From Betaproteobacteria bacterium (lineage in GTDB: Bacteria > Pseudomonadota > Gammaproteobacteria > Burkholderiales > SG8-39): DNA of 36,195 nucleotides. Location of the stretch: the NCBI GenBank assembly GCA_029883975.1, contig JAOUIL010000027.1:1-36195 (forward strand), written 5' to 3'. Each line of letters starts with the position of its first letter. Position 1 is the first letter of the stretch. Both the position numbers and the translations under genes were made by a program. Positions 32,208-36,195 of the stretch are shown piece after piece. The notes under the pieces are model-generated. The model saw only the letters and a program-made list of their open reading frames with translations, was not told the DNA's origin and searched no databases.

Positions 32208-35200
32208 CTAGTCACGGCCGCGCCCGTGCCTGGGACAATCGTACGAGAGGAATGCGAAATTTGACAGATTAGGCTGCCAGCCGCCGGTGGCCAGCGTCAG
32301 CCCGACGAACTGCGGGAACGAGCCCTCCCAGTCGACCATGCGCGCGGCGACGGCCTTGCGCAGCGAGCTGGAGTTCTCGTTGCCGCTGGTCGTGTGGTCC
32401 CAGCCCGGCCCGCCGTCGAGCTTGTCCTTGCCATCGCCGCCGACCAGCCGGTCGTTGCCCGCATCGCCGCGCAGCGTGTCGTTGCCGGCCTGGCCGAAAA
32501 GGATGTCGTTGCCCGCGCCGCCCGAAATGTCGTCGCTGCTGGCGCATGCGGCGCCATCGTCACGGTACCTGTCGTCCAGCGCCACGATCGCCTCGAGCGC
32601 GTCCTTCGCCTCGTCGCTCGCCTTGTGGAAATCGTGCCAGCCCAGTCCGGCGCCGCGCGTTACCGCGCTGCTGATCCGCGCGAGGCTGTCGCCAAAGATG
32701 AGGTCGTCGCCGGCGCCGCCCGAGATGACGTCTGCACCGGACTTGCCGCTCACAGGCGCCCAGCCATCATGATGGTGGTGGTCATGGTGATGCCAGTCCC
32801 AGCCGCCGTGCCCTTTCCTGTCTTTCCAGTCGTCATCGAGCCAATCATCGCTCCTGCCGGATTTCCAGGGCGAGCCGCCCGGAACGAGTGACACTTCGGC
32901 CGTGAGCGCGACGAACGCGTCGCCGACGATCAGGTCGTTGCCCTCGCCGCCGAGCAGCGTGTCGTTGCCCATCTCCACCAGGTCGCCGTGGCGCTCGAGC
33001 ACCTCGTGGAAATGACTCCTGTGAGGCACGAGCACGGTCACTTCGCGCAGATGCCGATCCAGGTCGCCCAGGTCCTGCACGACGTGTCCGAGCTCGTGCG
33101 CGGCCAGCGCCATGCCCTCGGCGAAGCGCTCGAAGTCCCCGGCGAGGCCGACGGGCAGCGTGATCGAGGTGTCGACCAGGACGTTGTCGTCGCCGATCAG
33201 AACGTCGTTGCCATCGCCGCCGTCCAGCAGGTCCGCACCAACGGTGAACACGTTATCGACCACCGTGCGCTCGTCGCGGTAGTGGTGATCGTCGAGCAGC
33301 GAGTACTGGCGGTGCACGAGATCGGAGAGATCGTCGGCCACATCGAGCAGGCCGCGCGTCAGCGCCTCGGCGCGCGCCATGGTCGCGTCGTCGAAGACGA
33401 CGTCGCGCACGACCACCCGCTGATCGTCACCCACCAGCGTGTCGTTGCCATCGCCGCCGGCGAGCACGTCGCTGCCGCGCACCTGCCCGAGGTGATGCGC
33501 AAAGTCTGTGATCACCGAGGCGTAGGCGACGAACGCCGGCCCGCCGTCGCCCGCCGCCATCAGGTTCTGCGTGCCGTCGCCGAACACGGACGGCAGGACG
33601 CCAGCAATGCCGGCCGGCGCCGCGCCCGGATCCGATTGCACCGCGGGCAGGACCACGGCGCCGCCGATCAAAAGGCCATGGGCTACGTTCGGCATGGCAG
33701 CGCCGGCCGAGTCGATCGCCAGCATGTCGCCGACGAGCGTGTCGTCGCCGGTGCCGCCCTGAGCCTCGTCGTTCCCGGCGCCGCCGGCGAGCAGGTCATT
33801 GCCGGCATCGCCCTGCAGCGTGTCGTCGCCCCCCTGGCCGAAGAGCGCGTCGTCGCCCTCGCCGCCGGTCAGCGTATCGTCGCCGCCGGCGATGAGCTCG
33901 AACAGCAGCGCCCGGAAATCCGGCGCGCCGTCGGCGCCTTCCCTGCCGACGAGCAGCACGAGGTCGGCCTCGAGGAGCGCGCGCACGGTCTCTTCGCTCG
34001 CCGCCGGCAGGCAGTCCTCGCCAAGCGCCAGCTCGCCGGTCACGTGCGCCACGTCGGTCAGGAGCACGTTCCCCTCCGAGACGACGCCGGCATCGCCGAG
34101 CAGCACATCGTTTCCGTCCTCGCCGTGCAGCGTGTCGCTGCCCAGATTGCCGCGCAGTGCGTCGTCGCCCCCGCCGCCCCACAGTGTGTCGTCGCCGGCC
34201 CCGCCGGCGATGTCGTCATTGCCCTCGCCCCCGGAGATCGTGAGGCCAAGCGTGGATCCGGAGGCGTCCAGCGTGTCGTTGCCCCCCTGCAGGTTCACCG
34301 TCAGCGGTCCGTCGGTCGCCGCGTCGAGCGATACCGTCACCACGTCGTCGCCGTCGCCCGAGTTCACGGTCGTCATCGTCCCGACGTCGTCGCGCCGCAT
34401 CGTGCCGGTGATGGCGAATTGGTTGCCCCCCGCGCCGAGCGAGATCTGCAGCGTCTCGAAATCGAGATAGGACATGCTGTCCGCCATGCCGAGGCCGGAG
34501 AGCGTCGTCGCGGTCAGCACCCCGCTGTTCGGATCAGCGTCCCCGGTGTCGTCCACGTCGAGCGCATCGGTGCCCTCGCCGCCACTGATCACGAGCGGCG
34601 CGCCGACGCCGTTCACCGTCCCGCCCGTCGCCGGCGCAAGGTTGCCGACCTTCACCGTGTCGTCGTCGGCGCCGGTATTCACCGACGTTTCGCCGGAAGC
34701 CGACCACACGTTCACCGTGTCGTTGCCGGCACCGGTGTCCAGACTCGTCGTACCGGCGTGCGTGCTCTCGATGGTGAAGCCGTCCGCACCCGAGCCCAGG
34801 TCGATGTCGAGCGTTTCGATGGTTCCGTAGACGATGCCGCCGGCCATGCCCAGGCCGGTGACGGTGGTCGCCGTCAGCGCGCCGCTGTTGGGGCCCGTGT
34901 CGCCGGAGTCGTCGACGTTGAGCACGTCGCTGCCGCTCGAGGGCTCATCGCCTTCGACCGTGAGCCACGCGCCGATGCCCTCCAGCGTGCCGGGCGCTGC
35001 GCTGCCGACGTTGACCGTGTCGTCGTCGGCACCCGTGTCGACCGTCGTGTCGCCGGAAATCGCCAACACGTCCACCGTGTCGTCGCCTTCGTCGGTGTCG
35101 AGGCGCGTGACGCCCGCGTGCGTGCTTGCGATCAGGAAGGCATCCGCACCGGAGCCTAGGCCGAGCACCACGCTTTCGAAGGCGCCATAACCGATCGCCG

Positions 35201-36195
35201 CCGCCATGCCCAGGCCGCTGATCGTCGTGCCGGTGAGCGTTCCAGCGTTCGCGTCGGCATCGCCGGAGTCGTCCACGTTGAGGACATCGACCCCGTCGCC
35301 GCCGTCCACGACCAGCGGCGCGGCGATGCCGTTGACGGTGCCGCCCGTCGCCGGAGCGAGGCTGCCGATGTTGATCGTGTCCGCGCCCGCGCCGCCGTGC
35401 ACCGCGTTCAGCGTGCCGGCCCGGGTACCCAGGACGTTGATCTGGTCTGCCCCGTCGCCTGCGTCGAGCGTGATGCCATCGCCGCCGGACGACGGCCCGG
35501 TGCCGGCGATATCGATGGTTGCGCCGCCCGCCTTCTGCACCCGCACGACGTCTCCCACCGGCGCGATGGTGAAGATATCGGCGCCGCTCGAGCCGTTGAT
35601 GACAACAGCGTCCTGCACGCTGTCGGCGCCCAGCTCGAGGTTGACCTGCTGCAGGCCGGATCCGCCCAGGTCGTTGACCGTGAGCGTGTCGCCGCCGCGT
35701 CGTGCGTCGACGTTCGCCGTCTCGACGCCGGCAACGCCGAGCGTCTCCGCCCCGACGCCCACCGTGAACCCCGCGCCCGAGGCGCCGAGGGTCACCTGCT
35801 CCGCGCCGCCGTCGGTGCCGAAGAGGTCCAGGATGTCGCTGCCGAGCTGGCCGTCGACGATGTCGCTGCCGTCCCCGACGTCCCAGACCAGCAGGTCGTT
35901 TCCGTGCAAGCCCAGATTGAGCAGCGTGACGACGAGATCGTCCGGCAGGAGCATGACCCTGCCATCGTCGCCGTATACGCCGTCGACTCCGGCATCGCCG
36001 GATATTTCGTCCGCGCCGCTGCCCCCGAAGATGATGTCGGTGCCGTCACCGCCATGGATGTCGTCGCTGCCCCCCAGGGCGGTCGCGATCGTCTCGAAGA
36101 CAGCGTTGGCTGCGTCGCCCGAAATCGCAGCAAGGTCTCCGGCGATCAGGTCTCCACCGCCGCCGCCCAGGATCGTGTCGGCGCCGGCGCCACCG
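32208..36195 (-). CDS. Giant RTX/repeat protein, C-terminal 1328 residues (5' end outside window)
   Basis: The frame stays open to the end of the window and stops at TAG 32208-32210; the first in-window ATG (35954) is internal because RTX repeats continue upstream of it. The sequence is acidic, rich in Gly, Asp and Thr, and nearly free of Cys. It contains blocks of RTX nonapeptides (GGxGxDxLx) that bind calcium and fold as beta rolls outside the cell, and a run of about 120-residue repeats with DVLNVDDSGD and THAGTTSLDTGAG motifs. Between RTX blocks are helical inserts, one with HELGH (33084-33098) and one His-rich (WDWHHHDHHHH). About 70 residues follow the last RTX block. It is probably a surface or secreted adhesin-like protein. 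No HlyB-type exporter is adjacent; the SecA-like/M50/HlyD operon lies directly downstream. Confidence 0.93.
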   Translation of the reverse strand, partial: GGAGADTILGGGGGDLIAGDLAAISGDAANAVFETIATALGGSDDIHGGDGTDIIFGGSGADEISGDAGVDGVYGDDGRVMLLPDDLVVTLLNLGLHGNDLLVWDVGDGSDIVDGQLGSDILDLFGTDGGAEQVTLGASGAGFTVGVGAETLGVAGVETANVDARRGGDTLTVNDLGGSGLQQVNLELGADSVQDAVVINGSSGADIFTIAPVGDVVRVQKAGGATIDIAGTGPSSGGDGITLDAGDGADQINVLGTRAGTLNAVHGGAGADTINIGSLAPATGGTVNGIAAPLVVDGGDGVDVLNVDDSGDADANAGTLTGTTISGLGMAAAIGYGAFESVVLGLGSGADAFLIASTHAGVTRLDTDEGDDTVDVLAISGDTTVDTGADDDTVNVGSAAPGTLEGIGAWLTVEGDEPSSGSDVLNVDDSGDTGPNSGALTATTVTGLGMAGGIVYGTIETLDIDLGSGADGFTIESTHAGTTSLDTGAGNDTVNVWSASGETSVNTGADDDTVKVGNLAPATGGTVNGVGAPLVISGGEGTDALDVDDTGDADPNSGVLTATTLSGLGMADSMSYLDFETLQISLGAGGNQFAITGTMRRDDVGTMTTVNSGDGDDVVTVSLDAATDGPLTVNLQGGNDTLDASGSTLGLTISGGEGNDDIAGGAGDDTLWGGGGDDALRGNLGSDTLHGEDGNDVLLGDAGVVSEGNVLLTDVAHVTGELALGEDCLPAASEETVRALLEADLVLLVGREGADGAPDFRALLFELIAGGDDTLTGGEGDDALFGQGGDDTLQGDAGNDLLAGGAGNDEAQGGTGDDTLVGDMLAIDSAGAAMPNVAHGLLIGGAVVLPAVQSDPGAAPAGIAGVLPSVFGDGTQNLMAAGDGGPAFVAYASVITDFAHHLGQVRGSDVLAGGDGNDTLVGDDQRVVVRDVVFDDATMARAEALTRGLLDVADDLSDLVHRQYSLLDDHHYRDERTVVDNVFTVGADLLDGGDGNDVLIGDDNVLVDTSITLPVGLAGDFERFAEGMALAAHELGHVVQDLGDLDRHLREVTVLVPHRSHFHEVLERHGDLVEMGNDTLLGGEGNDLIVGDAFVALTAEVSLVPGGSPWKSGRSDDWLDDDWKDRKGHGGWDWHHHDHHHHDGWAPVSGKSGADVISGGAGDDLIFGDSLARISSAVTRGAGLGWHDFHKASDEAKDALEAIVALDDRYRDDGAACASSDDISGGAGNDILFGQAGNDTLRGDAGNDRLVGGDGKDKLDGGPGWDHTTSGNENSSSLRKAVAARMVDWEGSFPQFVGLTLATGGWQPNLSNFAFLSYDCPRHGRGRD
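32409..32540 (-). repeat. RTX nonapeptide array 3, nearest the C-terminus
   Basis: About five units are encoded (GGAGNDILF, GQAGNDTLR, GDAGNDRLV, GGDGKDKLD, GGPGWDHTT), the last ones degenerate. About 60 residues of non-repeat sequence remain to the C-terminus, the place where type I secretion signals usually lie, although I see no clear signal there. Confidence 0.9.
33733..33890 (-). repeat. RTX nonapeptide array 2
   Basis: About six units are encoded (GGEGDDALF, GQGGDDTLQ, GDAGNDLLA, GGAGNDEAQ, GGTGDDTLV and a preceding GGDDTLT half unit). The block ends at GDMLAIDSAG, where a non-repeat insert begins. Confidence 0.9.
34087..34232 (-). repeat. RTX nonapeptide array 1
   Basis: About five consecutive GGxGxDxLx units are encoded (GGEGNDDIA, GGAGDDTLW, GGGGDDALR, GNLGSDTLH, GEDGNDVLL). 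Such arrays bind calcium in the loops and form a parallel beta roll after export. This block directly follows the 360-bp repeats. Confidence 0.9.
34318..35388 (-). repeat. Three tandem protein-coding repeats of about 360 bp
   Basis: Within the RTX gene, matching segments recur every 360 bp: the reverse complement of GGCCATGCCCAGGCC-type sequence is found near 35203, 34843 and 34483 (encoding SGLGM, TGLGM, SGLGM). Each unit reads, in order, a NGxxAPLVV-like strand, DVLNVDDSGD, a TTxxGLGM segment, LGSGADxFxIxSTHAG and TxxDTGADDDTV. The third unit departs from the others in its last third. The spacing is regular but the copies have diverged, so duplication is old and is kept by selection on protein structure. 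Confidence 0.85.

Noticed and set aside
32400-36195. Repeated DNA resembling a CRISPR or minisatellite array
   Set aside because: The periodicity (27 bp and 360 bp) is in frame, imperfect, and encodes RTX nonapeptides and larger protein repeats; there are no identical direct repeats with unique spacers.

Overview
The window is about 36 kb of very GC-rich, densely packed bacterial DNA. Codon use, GTG/TTG starts, ATGA overlaps and the gene set (molybdenum-cofactor genes with fdhD, a complete GlgE/TreYZ glucan-trehalose set, giant RTX protein) suggest a betaproteobacterium of the Burkholderiales/Rhodocyclales type. That assignment is an inference; there is no rRNA or marker gene. No tRNA, rRNA, insertion sequence, phage gene or CRISPR array was seen.

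Region 1 (1-4953), molybdenum cofactor: the 3' end of moaA, an overlapping fdhD with an unusual active-site loop, a glutathione S-transferase, a reverse-strand MFS transporter, then mobA and moeA. Together these make molybdopterin, insert Mo, add GMP and sulfurate the cofactor for formate dehydrogenase-type enzymes.

Region 2 (4950-25758), alpha-glucan and trehalose metabolism: a six-hairpin glycosidase coupled to moeA runs convergently into otsA, which follows mscS on the reverse strand. From a divergent 287-bp control region with two inverted repeats and a recognisable promoter, a tight forward operon of about 17 kb encodes GlgB, GlgE, TreS fused to maltokinase, a small MscS-like membrane protein, GlgX, TreZ, and a MalQ-TreY fusion. 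The enzymes form a closed cycle: glucan is debranched (GlgX), resized (MalQ), converted to trehalose (TreY, TreZ), isomerised and phosphorylated to maltose-1-phosphate (TreS-Mak), and rebuilt into branched glucan (GlgE, GlgB). OtsA gives a separate entry from UDP-glucose. No glgA, glgC or otsB is present here. Two mechanosensitive-channel-type proteins lie among these genes, which suggests a link to osmotic stress.

Region 3 (25741-36195, reverse strand), a candidate secretion system and its substrate: a giant RTX/repeat protein whose 5' end lies outside the window, a strong intrinsic terminator, then a tight operon of a DUF3467 protein, a GAF-GAF-TM-HlyD adaptor, a fusion of a PqqD-like domain with an M50 protease-like membrane domain and an HlyD-like domain, and a SecA-like ATPase lacking the C-terminal third of SecA. 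There is no HlyB-type ABC exporter in the window. My main hypothesis is that these four proteins form a dedicated, poorly described export machine for the giant RTX protein. The gene order and domains are read directly from the sequence; the function is inferred.
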